DNA of 64,000 nt from CAWAPS01 sp963783945 (GCA_963783945.1 CAWAPS010000005.1:310001-374000), one strand, 5' to 3'. Positions 18,649 through 27,397 are shown, numbered from the stretch's first letter. A program made the numbers and translations. The notes: generated by a model from the sequence alone, not told the origin.

Positions 18649-18677
18649 TTGGCAACTAACGCGCTAGTTGTTACCAT
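18649..18677 (+). promoter_or_regulatory. candidate promoter with a palindrome in the spacer
   Basis: TTGGCA and TACCAT are separated by exactly 17 bases. The spacer contains AACTAACGCGCTAGTT (18654-18669), a 16-base palindrome with one mismatched pair. A palindrome in the spacer is characteristic of TetR- or MerR-type control. The likely target is the small membrane ORF that follows. Confidence 0.4.
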
Positions 18678-18762
18678 CAGCGCAAACGTCCATGCGTAGG
18701 AACCGGCCTCCAAGTCCTTCGGGGGACCGCCCTCCATCCCGTGGGGAGGGGGTCGATCTCCC

Positions 18763-18960
18763 TTGTTGAACGCAGTGGTGCAGCCATTGTCGGCTACGCC
18801 CGTCGTGGTGTTGGCCGCCTGCCTGCTCGTGCTGGCCGTGGCCATCGTGTTTTGCGCCTCCTACCTGCTCCACCGGCGTTCCCGCCGGCAGACTGCGACG
18901 GTTACGCGCCAAACCGCCGGTGGCACTACGCCCCCGGCTAGCTCTGCTCGAGCCAGTTAG
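18763..18960 (+). CDS. putative small single-span membrane protein
   Basis: The 65-codon frame starts at TTG behind a GGGGAGGGGG about 13 bases upstream. The product has one strong membrane segment, PVVVLAACLLVLAVAIVF, followed by CASYLLHRRSRRQ, a positive-inside anchor. The last 23 bases overlap the end of the convergent gene at 18938. It is plausible but not certain; GTG 18775 is another possible start. Confidence 0.4.
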   Translation: MLNAVVQPLSATPVVVLAACLLVLAVAIVFCASYLLHRRSRRQTATVTRQTAGGTTPPASSARAS

Positions 18961-19501
18961 GCGCCCGCTCGAGCAGGTACTGGCTCACCGCCAGCGCCTT
19001 GTCGAAGGTGTCGCACAGCAGCTCCTCGCCGGCCAGGACCCGGGCCAGAGACACCTGCTGGCGGGCCACGATGGTGATGCGCCGCTCGGCCGGGTCGGTG
19101 GCGGAGGCGTAACTGTCGATGGCTGATGACTCCAAGGGCAGCTCGATGCCGCCTATACCGGCGAGGTCTATGGCCAGGCGGAGCAGATCCGGCCCCTGCG
19201 GCAGAGGGGGAAGGGCCCAGGTGAAGGTCAGCGGGAAGCTGAATTCGTCCGGCGGGTCGTCGCCGTCAGGCAGGTCCACCACCACGTCCTCGAATGCCAG
19301 CAGCACCCGTGGGTCCACCTCGAGAGCCAGGTGTAGATCGAGGGGCCCGTTGCAGCCCTCCTCCGGGTGGAGGTCGACCTCCCAGGCCTGGCGAAGCGAG
19401 TAGGTCTCCACGAAATGGCGCTCGTCGTGCACGTGAAACCCGTGGTCCACCGCATGATCTTTCAGTTCGGCCACGTAACCGGCGACATCGATGACCGCCA
19501 C
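18938..19501 (-). CDS. conserved hypothetical protein, mixed alpha/beta
   Basis: The 187-residue protein is acidic and soluble. It has no signal peptide or membrane segment. Recognisable features are DLHPEEGCNGPLDLHLALEV, a proline-rich TWALPPLPQGPDL and a helical C-terminus KALAVSQYLLERAPNWL. I recall similar actinobacterial proteins of unknown function but no named family. The GTG start has no strong ribosome site; no other good start exists. It is divergent from the inositol-phosphatase-like gene. Confidence 0.7.
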   Translation of the reverse strand: MAVIDVAGYVAELKDHAVDHGFHVHDERHFVETYSLRQAWEVDLHPEEGCNGPLDLHLALEVDPRVLLAFEDVVVDLPDGDDPPDEFSFPLTFTWALPPLPQGPDLLRLAIDLAGIGGIELPLESSAIDSYASATDPAERRITIVARQQVSLARVLAGEELLCDTFDKALAVSQYLLERAPNWLEQS

Positions 19502-19569
19502 TCACCAACCCTACCCCGCCTGGCCGAGGGCGCGGGGCCGGCCGGATCAGAGCGCTAACGTCGCCCGTC

Positions 19570-20334
19570 GTGGCAGCGGCAAATCAGGTGACATCAGCCC
19601 ACTCGATTCTGGACGTACTGCACCAGGCGGCCACGGAAGTGAGGGCAAAGCTCGATGACCTCGACGACTGGGGGCTGGCCGGCACCCGGCCCGATCAATA
19701 CCGCAGCGATGTAGTCGCCGACCGGGTGGTCCTGGAGATGATCGACCGGGCGGGCTTCGGGGCCCTCTCCGAAGAGTCAGGTGAGCACAACCCGTCCCGC
19801 GAGATCCTCGTCGTGGTGGACCCGGTGGACGGGTCCACCAACGCATCCCGGGCTTTTCCCTGGTGGGCCACCAGTCTGTGTGCTCTCGATGCCACCGGGC
19901 CCCTGGCGGCCGTGGTGGTCAACCAGGCGACGGGGACCCGCTTCGAGGCGGTGCGCGACGGGGGGGCCCGCTGCGATGGCCGGCCCATCGAGCCGTCAGG
20001 CTGTTCCGCGATGCGAAAGGCCATAGTCGGCCTGTCGGGTTATCCGAAGCGGTATCTGGGCTGGTCGCAATACCGGGCATTTGGCGCGGCCGCCCTTGAC
20101 ATCTGCGCGGTGGCGTCGGGCCAGCTCGACGCCTTCATCGATTGCGCTCCCCGGTCTCTCGCGCCCTGGGACTACCTGGGCGGGCTGCTGGTGTGCAGGG
20201 AGGCGGGTGCCCACGTCGCCGAGGCCTTCGGACGCGACCTCGTGGCACGAGACCACAACAGCCGGAGAACGGTGGTGGCCGCCGCCACCGCCGAGCTGCT
20301 CGATGAAGTGAAGGCCGCCCGGGTCACCCTCTAG
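19570..20334 (+). CDS. inositol monophosphatase family phosphatase
   Basis: The sugar-phosphatase fold motifs are clear: SEESGEH (metal-binding Glu), VVVDPVDGSTNASRAFP (DPxDGS/T metal site) and RSLAPWDYLGGLLVCREAGAHV (WD metal ligand). These Li+-sensitive, Mg2+-dependent enzymes remove phosphate from inositol phosphates, histidinol phosphate, fructose 1,6-bisphosphate or 3'-phosphoadenosine phosphate. The 254-residue length fits. The substrate is not resolved. The gene starts with GTG without a good ribosome site. Confidence 0.88.
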   Translation: MAAANQVTSAHSILDVLHQAATEVRAKLDDLDDWGLAGTRPDQYRSDVVADRVVLEMIDRAGFGALSEESGEHNPSREILVVVDPVDGSTNASRAFPWWATSLCALDATGPLAAVVVNQATGTRFEAVRDGGARCDGRPIEPSGCSAMRKAIVGLSGYPKRYLGWSQYRAFGAAALDICAVASGQLDAFIDCAPRSLAPWDYLGGLLVCREAGAHVAEAFGRDLVARDHNSRRTVVAAATAELLDEVKAARVTL

Positions 20335-20344
20335 CCGAAATCGT

Positions 20345-20374
20345 TTGACGCGCCGCCCGAGACCGTGATGAGAT
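20345..20374 (+). promoter_or_regulatory. candidate promoter upstream of the 101-residue ORF
   Basis: TTGACG followed after 18 bases by TGAGAT, about 80 bases upstream of GTG 20456. The -35 is good and the -10 is poor. Confidence 0.3.
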
Positions 20375-20455
20375 CTATGACGGCAGGGAAGGTCCCTTGC
20401 CTCGGCACCCATGCCGCTCGGCCCCGAAAGGCCTCTAGATGAAAGGAGTTCACCG

Positions 20456-20761
20456 GTGACAACGACCACGCAAGCGTTGCTGGCGGTGGACGGCCGCTTC
20501 ATCGCGCCTTTGCTCGGAGCCGGGAAGGTGGTGTGCGGCAGCCCGCAGTCCGCCGGCACGGCTCTCAGCACCATCGCGGCCGGCAGCACCGGGCTCAGCA
20601 GCACCCGGCTCGACGCACCGTCGGCTCGTCGCCGTACCGCCGGATCGTGGGGGCCCGAAGCTGGACTCGTCGAGCACCCGCAGAAGTCTTTTGCCATGGC
20701 CGGCGCCTACACCGATGCCAACGTGTGGCCACTGGGCCCTCAGGGACGATCGTCTGGATAA
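20456..20761 (+). CDS. small protein of unknown function upstream of whiB
   Basis: GTG 20456 follows GAAAGGAGTTCACC, a strong ribosome site, which supports translation although the 101-residue product has low complexity (many Thr, Ala, Gly and Ser) and no known domain. It ends about 30 bases before a perfect intrinsic terminator, so it is its own unit or an attenuated leader of the WhiB gene. It starts MTTTTQALLAVDGRF. Confidence 0.5.
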   Translation: MTTTTQALLAVDGRFIAPLLGAGKVVCGSPQSAGTALSTIAAGSTGLSSTRLDAPSARRRTAGSWGPEAGLVEHPQKSFAMAGAYTDANVWPLGPQGRSSG

Positions 20762-20792
20762 GACGGGAGGAAGTTCCGTAAGAGGGCTCAGA

Positions 20793-20826
20793 GGCCGCCG
20801 GGAATCCCGGCGGCCTTTTCGTTTTC
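20793..20826 (+). terminator. intrinsic terminator between the 101-residue ORF and whiB
   Basis: GGCCGCCGGG, loop AAT, CCCGGCGGCC form a perfect 10-bp GC stem, followed by TTTTCGTTTT. This is the best Rho-independent terminator in the window. It lies only 55 bases before the WhiB start, so it could also work as an attenuator in the WhiB leader. Confidence 0.85.
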
Positions 20827-20881
20827 CAGACCAGCAAGAACGCAGAGACCGAAACTCGAACTCACAGAAAGGAATGGCGAC

Positions 20882-21202
20882 ATGTTCGCCTTCGAGCTGC
20901 CCCAGGAGTTGACCCAGACCACCGCCCAGGCGGACGAATGGGCCGCGGCCAGCTGCCGAGACGAGACGGGTGGCCTTACCGAGCTGTTCTTCTCTGACCA
21001 GATCCCCGACATCCTGCGGGCCAAGCAGATCTGCTCTACCTGCGCCCTCATCGTTCCGTGCCTCGACGGCGCCGTCGAGCGGCGCGAGCCGTGGGGCGTA
21101 TGGGGCGGGCAGCTGTTCTTGAACGGTCGGATTCTGGCCCAGAAACGCAAGAGAGGACGACCGCCAAAGAACCAGCCCGACGGGATTCAGCTGACGGCGT
21201 AA
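20882..21202 (+). CDS. WhiB-family iron-sulfur transcriptional regulator
   Basis: The 106-residue protein has the four cysteines that bind a [4Fe-4S] cluster (Cys25, Cys51, Cys54, Cys60; C-x25-C-x2-C-x5-C) and the turn GVWGG, which contacts the sigma factor region 4. The C-terminal KRKRGRPPKN is an AT-hook-like DNA-binding tail. WhiB proteins are restricted to actinobacteria and their phages and control division, sporulation or redox and nitric oxide responses. AGAAAGGA lies 10 bases before ATG 20882. It is most like the WhiB1/WhiB2 type in length, but the subfamily is not certain. Confidence 0.95.
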   Translation: MFAFELPQELTQTTAQADEWAAASCRDETGGLTELFFSDQIPDILRAKQICSTCALIVPCLDGAVERREPWGVWGGQLFLNGRILAQKRKRGRPPKNQPDGIQLTA

Positions 21203-21211
21203 GGTCCCGAC

Positions 21212-21643
21212 GTGGACGAGCGCCCGGTCGTGGTGGTCTCGGCGTGCCTTCTCGGCGTGCCCTGCAACCATCGCGGCTCGGGGCGGGCCGACCCGGCCGT
21301 GGCGGCGTTGGCTGCTACGGCCCGGCTCGTCCCGGTGTGCCCGGAGGTGGCCGGGGGGCTCCCCACCCCCCGTGCCGCGGCCGAACGCCAACGCGACGGC
21401 CGGGTGCGTACGGCAACCGGTGAGGACGTGACCGAGTTCTACGGGAGAGGCGCGGCCCACACGGTGGAGATCGCCAGGGTGACGGGGGCCAACCGGGCCG
21501 TGCTCAAAGCCCGATCGCCTTCGTGCGGAAGCTCGGAGATATACGACGGCTCGCACCTGGGCCGCCTGATCGCAGGCGAGGGCGTGACCACCGAAGCGCT
21601 GCGCCGGGCCGGGGTCGAGGTGATCTCGGAAGAGCAGCTCTAA
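21212..21643 (+). CDS. DUF523 family protein
   Basis: The family signatures are all visible: VVVSACLLGVPCNHRG at the N-terminus, LVPVCPEVAGGLPTPR and LKARSPSCGSSEIYDG, with conserved cysteines in each. The 143-residue length is typical. DUF523 proteins are cytosolic with no firm function; the conserved Cys pattern suggests metal or cluster binding. Nine bases separate it from whiB on the same strand, so the two are probably co-transcribed. Confidence 0.88.
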   Translation: MDERPVVVVSACLLGVPCNHRGSGRADPAVAALAATARLVPVCPEVAGGLPTPRAAAERQRDGRVRTATGEDVTEFYGRGAAHTVEIARVTGANRAVLKARSPSCGSSEIYDGSHLGRLIAGEGVTTEALRRAGVEVISEEQL

Positions 21644-21732
21644 GCGAGGCCTCTGTCCGGATGACTAACCGAAAGTGCAACCGGTGTTCGGTCTTATCTC
21701 CGACCACGTCCGGCCACGGGAATCATGGCGCC

Positions 21733-22347
21733 ATGAACCACGGGACAAGCAACATGTGGATGAATGCCACTATCGGAGCGGTAATAGACGCCGCCACCCT
21801 GGGCGAGGACGCGGCCTGGACGGAGCTGCATCGGCGCTACAGCAGGATGATCGGGCGCATCGCCCGCAGTTGCGGGCGCAGCGATGCCGACGTGCCCGAC
21901 ATCCAGCAAGCCGTGTGGGCCCGCCTGTTCCAGAACATCGGGCAGATTCGGCAGCCCGAGTTCGTCGGCGGCTGGCTGGCCGTCGTGACCCGGAGGGAGT
22001 GCATCCGGCTCGTGCGCCGCAGCGAGGACTTGGTGCCGGTCGACGACCTGGCGTCTCGTGCCCCGAGCGAAGACGAGCCTGACATGATCCTGCTTCGGGC
22101 CGAGGCTCAGGCGGTGGTGCGGCGGGCAGTGGCCGATCTGGCCCCCCGCCGACGCAGTTTGCTGGAGACCATGCTCGACAACCCCGACATCAGCTACGAG
22201 CAGCTGTCGGCCCTGCTCGACATACCGGTCGGGAGCATCGGACCCACCCGGCAACGCGGCCTGGACGACTTGCGGCGTCGCCGCGAGCTCCTGGATTGGA
22301 CGAGGGCCCCGAGGCCGGTGCGTCCCGCCGTTTCAGCCAAATGGTGA
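21733..22347 (+). CDS. ECF-type RNA polymerase sigma factor
   Basis: The product has region 2 (AWTELHRRYSRMIGRIARSCGRSDADVPDIQQAVWARLF, then GWLAVVTRRECIRLVRR) and region 4 with a helix-turn-helix (DISYEQLSALLDIPVGSIGPTRQRGLDDLR). It is about 204 residues from ATG 21733; the frame is open to 21523 and ATG 21661 or 21754 are also possible. No anti-sigma gene is visible; instead a large XRE-ATPase regulator begins 55 bases downstream. The sigma factor and that regulator probably act in the same response. Confidence 0.9.
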   Translation: MNHGTSNMWMNATIGAVIDAATLGEDAAWTELHRRYSRMIGRIARSCGRSDADVPDIQQAVWARLFQNIGQIRQPEFVGGWLAVVTRRECIRLVRRSEDLVPVDDLASRAPSEDEPDMILLRAEAQAVVRRAVADLAPRRRSLLETMLDNPDISYEQLSALLDIPVGSIGPTRQRGLDDLRRRRELLDWTRAPRPVRPAVSAKW

Positions 22348-22402
22348 CGGTCGCGGCCGCGGTCATGCCAAACTCGGCGTCGTCAGACAGGAGTATGGCC
22401 AG

Positions 22403-25400
22403 ATGCCACAATCGCCGACCGGCGGATCCCGCGCCCTCGATCCCCGGAGCCCGGAAGCCCAATTCGGGATGCGGATGCGCAAAGCCCGGGAGCAGCGAGG
22501 GATTTCGCTCCGGGAGATGGCTCGCCGGCTGTCGCGCGCTCACAGCAATCTGTGGGACTACGAGAGGGGGCACCGGCTGGCGACCCCCGACGTGGTAGCC
22601 GATTACGAGTCGGAGCTCAGGATGCCCGCCGGGGAGCTGCAAAACCCCCTCGAAGAGGTCAGGCGCGAGATCTTCGGCACCGACCGTCACCGGAGGCGGC
22701 CGTATCGGCCGCCCGCACCCGAGTTTCGCGAACCTGCACCCATTGCCCCTCTTCAGCCGGGTCACCTTCCTGCGGCGTGGACGATGGCGAGGCCGGGCGG
22801 ACCGTTCGTCGGGCGCGACCGGGAATCGGCGTCGGTGCGAGCCTGGCTCGACGAGGCGGAGGCCGGAGAGCCACGGGTAGTGGTCGTCCGGGGACCGGCC
22901 GGTATCGGAAAGTCGACGCTGCTGGCCCATGTCCTCGCCGGGCTGGCGCCCGACCGCTGGACCGTGCTGAGGGCCTCCTGCCTGCAGGGAGCCCCCGTCG
23001 CCTACCTTCCCGTGGCGACCGCCCTGAGTCCCCTTCTCAACACTCGGGATCGCCACGCCGATCCGACCACGACCGGGGGCCTCCTGGAGCTACTGCTCGG
23101 CGAGCCTGACCTCTCGGCAGACGGCGGGAGCGCAGCGGGAACGGCATCGGTCCTGTCACTCGATCGCCGGCATCTGAGCCTGTTCTTCGCCGCTACGAAG
23201 CTGGTCCTCGACACCGCCATCCAGCGGCCGGTGATCCTGGCGCTCGAGGATCTGCACTGGGCCGACGGGTCGACTCTGGGGCTGCTGGAACATTTGGCGA
23301 CGATCGCGACCCAGGAATCCACCCTCACCCCGACCCCCCTGGCCATCGTGCTGACCACCAGAGCCGTGACCACCGAGGACCCGGCCTGGCGGGTCCTGCA
23401 GCGGATCAGCCGGGAGTCCACGTTCCGTGAACTGACTGTCAGCGGACTCGACGACTTCGAGGTCACCGAGTTGGTAACCGAGCTGGGCCAGGCCCGCCCG
23501 TCTCCCCGCCTCCTGCGATCAGTGTCGCTGGCCAGCCAAGGCAACCCGCTCCTTGTCCGGTCCCTGATCGACAGGTTGATCACCGACGGCAGGATCGCAG
23601 TGCGTGACCGCGTGCTTGGCGGCGAAGACGGCGACCTTCCGGTGGACGCACTCGATCTCGACGCCGAGCTGGCAGCGCGGCTCGAACGGATAGATGGGCA
23701 ATGCCATGAGATCATGACCCGCGCCGCAGTTCTCGGCGATGGGGGCTCCCTGATGGCCCTGCAGGCGGTCACCGCAACATCGGACGTCGAGTTCGACCGA
23801 ATGCTCGTCAGTCTCGGCGAGGCCCGTTTGCTCTACGAGACGGGCGACACTTACCGATTCGATCACCCCCAACTTCGGGAGGTCCTCTACGCCAGCCTGC
23901 CCCAGCGCCGCCGCAGACGGCTTCACCTCGAGATCGCTACTCGCCTCGAGGCCCAGTTCGCCGACAACCGCGGCGATGTCGCTGCCGTCGCCCACCACCT
24001 CGACATGGCCGGTCCGGTGGCCCCGCCTGACAGGCTCGCCAAATACGCTCGAGCGGCGGCTGAGCAGGCGTGGGACATGGCCGTCTGGGCCGACGCCGGA
24101 AGGTATTGCGACGTTTGCATCGAGACCGAGCCGGGTGGAGCTGAGGACGCCGACCTGTTGTGGCGGGCCGGTGTGTCTCACTTTCGCAATCACGACCCCG
24201 AACGCGCAGACGGGCGGCTGGCCCAGGCGGTTGCGGCCGCCGAGTCAGCCGGGGATACCAGAGCACTGGGTCGTGCTGTGCTCGCCCTCACCAGGAGCCG
24301 GCTGATCCTCGGGTCCTTGCTGGGCAAACAGCTTGACGTCCAGCTCCTAGAAGACTTCGTCAACCAGGGCGACGACAAGGTAGCCGACCTTCGGGCCCGG
24401 GCTTACGCGCTTATGGCGGAAGCCCGTTTCACTAACTTCGACGTAGACGCGGGTCTCGAGTACGCCAGGAGGGCTCTGGCCGAGGCTTCCGAGGGTACCG
24501 ACGACGAGGTCAGGTCGGAAGTCGAGGTGATACTCGGAATACAGCTTTTGCTCCGGCTCGAGCTCGACGAGGCCGAACGCCGGTTGCGGTCAGGCCAGCA
24601 ATGTGCCGAGCGCCTGCCCGACCCATGGGCCAGGAGCTGGGGGGCCAGCCGGCTGCCTCTGATCCATCTGTGCCGCGGCGACCTAGATCGGGCTGACCGC
24701 AACGCCATAGACGCCGTGGGCGTGGCGGCTGAACACTTCGATTGGGCCGAGTCGTCGCTTTCCATCGCCTGCCGGGCCGCCGTCGCCGTGGCCCAGGGCC
24801 GGACTGCTGAGGCGGAGAGCCTCGGGTCGCTCGCCCACCAGCAGTACTTGCGATCCGATTACCAGTGGACGGTGGTGGTGCTGGCCCCGGTGCTTGCTGC
24901 GGTCCGGGCCTACCAGGCCGACGCCGCGGGCGCCGAGGAAGCCCTGGAGATGCTGGCTTCGGCCGGGGCGGACAAGCGCAAGCCCGCACTCGCGGTGCAG
25001 GCCATCCTCGGGGATGAAGTGGCGGTCCGTTCAGTCCTGGCCGGCCGGCGCATCCGCCCACCGTCGTCCGGACCGTACAACCTGTTCGACGTGGCTGCCG
25101 CGGCCGCGGATGTAGAGGTTTGCGAGCTCGTCGGCGACACCAGGCTGGCGGCGGCTGCGGTCGGACCGCTCGAGGCGGCTCAGGATGCTGGCTTCGCTCA
25201 CGTCCTCGGTTGGAGCGCATCGGTCCCGCGTCTGCTGGGTGTGGCGTACCTCCGGCTGGGGCGGATCGAGGAGGCCCAGACCTGCCTGAAGCGGGCCGTG
25301 GAGGAGGCCGTCCGGGCCCCGGCGCCGGCCGAAGAAGGGCGGGCCAGGCTCAACCTGGCCGAAGCGCTCATCGCGATGGGTGAGGTGCCGACCGCCAGAG

Positions 25401-25504
25401 CGGAGCTGGACCTGGCTGGCCGGATCTTTGCCAAGTACGGATTGGGTGCGCTGGCTGCGAGGGTCGAGCAACGGAAGTCGGCTATCCCCTCCCAATGCGG
25501 CTAA
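22403..25504 (+). CDS. XRE HTH-AAA ATPase-TPR regulator (STAND-like)
   Basis: The 1033-residue protein combines an N-terminal XRE helix-turn-helix (residues about 21-80, MRKAREQRGISLREMARRLS, SNLWDYERG), an AAA/NB-ARC-like ATPase opening FVGRDRE, with Walker A GPAGIGKST (164-172) and Walker B VILALEDLHWAD (near 277-288), and a long C-terminal helical repeat region of TPR type (about 550-1020). This matches signal-transduction ATPases that use NTP-driven oligomerisation and repeat-mediated sensing to control transcription. ATG 22403 follows CAGGAG. It is the partner of the ECF sigma gene just upstream. Ligand unknown. Confidence 0.9.
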   Translation: MPQSPTGGSRALDPRSPEAQFGMRMRKAREQRGISLREMARRLSRAHSNLWDYERGHRLATPDVVADYESELRMPAGELQNPLEEVRREIFGTDRHRRRPYRPPAPEFREPAPIAPLQPGHLPAAWTMARPGGPFVGRDRESASVRAWLDEAEAGEPRVVVVRGPAGIGKSTLLAHVLAGLAPDRWTVLRASCLQGAPVAYLPVATALSPLLNTRDRHADPTTTGGLLELLLGEPDLSADGGSAAGTASVLSLDRRHLSLFFAATKLVLDTAIQRPVILALEDLHWADGSTLGLLEHLATIATQESTLTPTPLAIVLTTRAVTTEDPAWRVLQRISRESTFRELTVSGLDDFEVTELVTELGQARPSPRLLRSVSLASQGNPLLVRSLIDRLITDGRIAVRDRVLGGEDGDLPVDALDLDAELAARLERIDGQCHEIMTRAAVLGDGGSLMALQAVTATSDVEFDRMLVSLGEARLLYETGDTYRFDHPQLREVLYASLPQRRRRRLHLEIATRLEAQFADNRGDVAAVAHHLDMAGPVAPPDRLAKYARAAAEQAWDMAVWADAGRYCDVCIETEPGGAEDADLLWRAGVSHFRNHDPERADGRLAQAVAAAESAGDTRALGRAVLALTRSRLILGSLLGKQLDVQLLEDFVNQGDDKVADLRARAYALMAEARFTNFDVDAGLEYARRALAEASEGTDDEVRSEVEVILGIQLLLRLELDEAERRLRSGQQCAERLPDPWARSWGASRLPLIHLCRGDLDRADRNAIDAVGVAAEHFDWAESSLSIACRAAVAVAQGRTAEAESLGSLAHQQYLRSDYQWTVVVLAPVLAAVRAYQADAAGAEEALEMLASAGADKRKPALAVQAILGDEVAVRSVLAGRRIRPPSSGPYNLFDVAAAAADVEVCELVGDTRLAAAAVGPLEAAQDAGFAHVLGWSASVPRLLGVAYLRLGRIEEAQTCLKRAVEEAVRAPAPAEEGRARLNLAEALIAMGEVPTARAELDLAGRIFAKYGLGALAARVEQRKSAIPSQCG

Positions 25505-25537
25505 ACATTTAGTCGACCCCCACCCAACGGAGCGCCC

Positions 25538-26383
25538 ATGGCGATAATGCCCTACAACCTGGAAAAAGGCCCCTACCTGGCCATGTTCGAAGACATCTTG
25601 AACCGGGATCCGGTTCGATGTCTCCGGAGCCTGCGCAATCTGGATCAACCGGTGACGGCGATGTTGCGGGAAGCGAGGTCCGATATCTCGGGGGGGCCGT
25701 ATCGCAGCACCGCCGATCTTGCCGACCACATCGACCAGCACTGGCTCGGTCTCGATCCCGGGTCCGGGCAGCCGGCCGAGGGGACGTCACACTATTGGGC
25801 TTACTGGGACGGGGATGCCCAGTCGATAGTGCGGGAAACCCTGGTGCGGGCCATCGAGGTGGCCTTGGGGATGGAACACGGGGGCCGCCCGCCGCGTAGT
25901 CCGTCCCGGCGCTGGCGCATAAGCATGCTCACCGCCTGCGGGATACGGTGGTTCGAAGGTTGGCTCACCTGGCAGCGCCTCGGCGACGATCCACAAGCCG
26001 GCCTGGTCTCGGTCCTGCTCCTCACCCCGACTCACGGCAAGCCGGTGGAGCCGACGCTCCTCCGGCCGCTGCCGGCAGCCGACGGTTCTCCCCGGCGCCC
26101 GTCGTCTCGAAAGCCCGGCCGGCCGTACGCCGTCAACCCAGAGCGGGCTGAGGGCGATTTCGGCATGTGGGCCGTCGGGTCGCTGCTCGAATACAGACAG
26201 GATCCCGATGCCGGTTCCGGGAAATGGGTTCGGTCCGGTCAGTTCCCCCGGCCCCACCTCGGCCCCACGTACATAAGCAAGGGCGACGTGGTGGTGGTAG
26301 CGCCGCCGGAGGACCAAGGGGGCGTGCTCCCCGACGGGAGGGCCTATCTCCCGGAGAAGCGCCAAGCGAGGAGGCGTTCGTGA
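25538..26383 (+). CDS. unknown protein, first of a coupled pair
   Basis: The 281-residue protein has no signal peptide or membrane segment. Notable features are a helical N-terminal half with HWLGLDP and YWAYWDGDAQSIVRETLVRAIEVAL, and a Pro/Arg-rich linker before a final domain GDFGMWAVGSLLEYRQ. I do not recognise a family. GGAG lies upstream of the ATG. The stop overlaps the start of the next gene by four bases (GTGA), so the two are translated together. It is 33 bases downstream of the XRE-ATPase gene and may belong to that operon. Confidence 0.65.
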   Translation: MAIMPYNLEKGPYLAMFEDILNRDPVRCLRSLRNLDQPVTAMLREARSDISGGPYRSTADLADHIDQHWLGLDPGSGQPAEGTSHYWAYWDGDAQSIVRETLVRAIEVALGMEHGGRPPRSPSRRWRISMLTACGIRWFEGWLTWQRLGDDPQAGLVSVLLLTPTHGKPVEPTLLRPLPAADGSPRRPSSRKPGRPYAVNPERAEGDFGMWAVGSLLEYRQDPDAGSGKWVRSGQFPRPHLGPTYISKGDVVVVAPPEDQGGVLPDGRAYLPEKRQARRRS

Positions 26384-26769
26384 GCCCCAGGAGTTCCAGC
26401 GACGACGCCGCGGTGCTCGTCCAGCGCGAGCTGGCCAAAGGCCTGCCGGAGTTCAACGGCGGCCGGTTCGATGTCGGCCACCGCGCCGCCAGTGACGGGA
26501 TCGAAGTAGTGGAATGGGAGTACGAGGCGACCCCCCGCGCCGACACCGAATTCCTCGGGGTTCAGCTCGTCCACCCACTCACCCTCCGGGGAGTGACCCT
26601 GGTGCGCAAGCACGGGCGGCGCGCCGAGTTCAAGTGGTACATCGACTGGCTCGACTCCCTCGGCCGGTCCGGTCTGAACGCGGCCATCCGGCCGGTGCCC
26701 GATGGTCCGCAACTCGATCTGTCAACTCTTGTCGAGCTTCGAGACCGCGACGCCGAGAAGCCCTCGTAG
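26380..26769 (+). CDS. unknown small protein, NTF2-like guess
   Basis: GTG 26380 follows GCGAGGAGGCG and overlaps the previous stop. The 129-residue product has VVEWEYEATP, FLGVQLVHPLTLRGVTLVRK and EFKWYIDWLDSLGRSGL, which resemble the central strands and helix of NTF2/SnoaL-like folds (compare RxYxDWxxLxxQLG in cyclases). The match is weak. The frame is open upstream to 26167 but that part overlaps the preceding gene. Confidence 0.6.
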   Translation: MSPRSSSDDAAVLVQRELAKGLPEFNGGRFDVGHRAASDGIEVVEWEYEATPRADTEFLGVQLVHPLTLRGVTLVRKHGRRAEFKWYIDWLDSLGRSGLNAAIRPVPDGPQLDLSTLVELRDRDAEKPS

Positions 26770-27123
26770 CCCCGGGTCCGTACTCCTGGGTCTGTTCTCA
26801 CCGGCCGGCATGCGGCAGAAAAAGCTGTATCTGAGCCGGCCAGAAGAGTTCTCTTATAGGGCAGTAGGGATCGTCCTACTGACCGAGACAGGTCCGCGCC
26901 CTCTTGGTCCAGCTGGGGAGAAAGTACCTGCGGCGGGGTGCGTCGGCTCCCCGGCTGGAAAGGTCGCGGGCGGGGCCGGGAGGCTGCGTCGCAGGGCGTC
27001 TGCGGCGCAGCCGGTCTCGGGCCGTCCGCCCGCTTGGCCGAGGACGGCCCGCCCCTGCGTTGCCGGCACCCGGCGGCGGGATCCAACGCGGACCGGGCCG
27101 GCGATCTACGATGTGATTCCTGC
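26770..27123. other. intergenic region before tRNA-Val
   Basis: About 350 bases, GC-rich, with open frames on both strands that look like composition artefacts. It should hold the tRNA promoter; I do not see a clear one. Confidence 0.4.
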
Positions 27124-27197
27124 GGGCGCATAGCTCAGCTGGTTAGAGCACCGCGCTTACAACGCGGTGGCCGGGGGTTCGAGTCCCTCTGCGCCCA
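27124..27197 (+). tRNA. tRNA-Val (UAC)
   Basis: Cloverleaf: acceptor GGGCGCA/TGCGCCC, D-arm with AGCTCAGCTGGTTAGAGC, anticodon stem CCGCG/CGCGG with loop CTTACAA (anticodon UAC), T-loop TTCGAGT, discriminator A. CCA is not encoded. The stem pairings are perfect. Confidence 0.94.
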
Positions 27198-27227
27198 CAA
27201 GTAATTCTCGTATGCAGGCATGAGGGG

Positions 27228-27251
27228 TTGGAGTACAAGTTGGACTAATCC
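27228..27251 (+). repeat. repeat copy A, near-match to 56598-56621
   Basis: TTGGAGTACAAG TTGGACTA lies 31 bases after tRNA-Val and agrees with the copy at 56598 in 18 of the first 20 positions. It may be an old attachment-site remnant. The evidence is only similarity. Confidence 0.3.
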
Positions 27252-27397
27252 AACTATGAGGGGGACCAAACAGGAGTGGGCACCGGACCGATGGGTGGTG
27301 GCGGGCCGAGCTGAAGGCGATCGGATGGTTGGTCGAGCGGCTCACCCAGCCCATAGACAACTCCGCTCTCGAGCTGCTGCCGCGCTCGTCAGTTCGG

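Noticed and set aside
20450..21556. 368-residue minus-strand frame over whiB
   Set aside because: Antisense to WhiB and DUF523 with their conserved cysteines.
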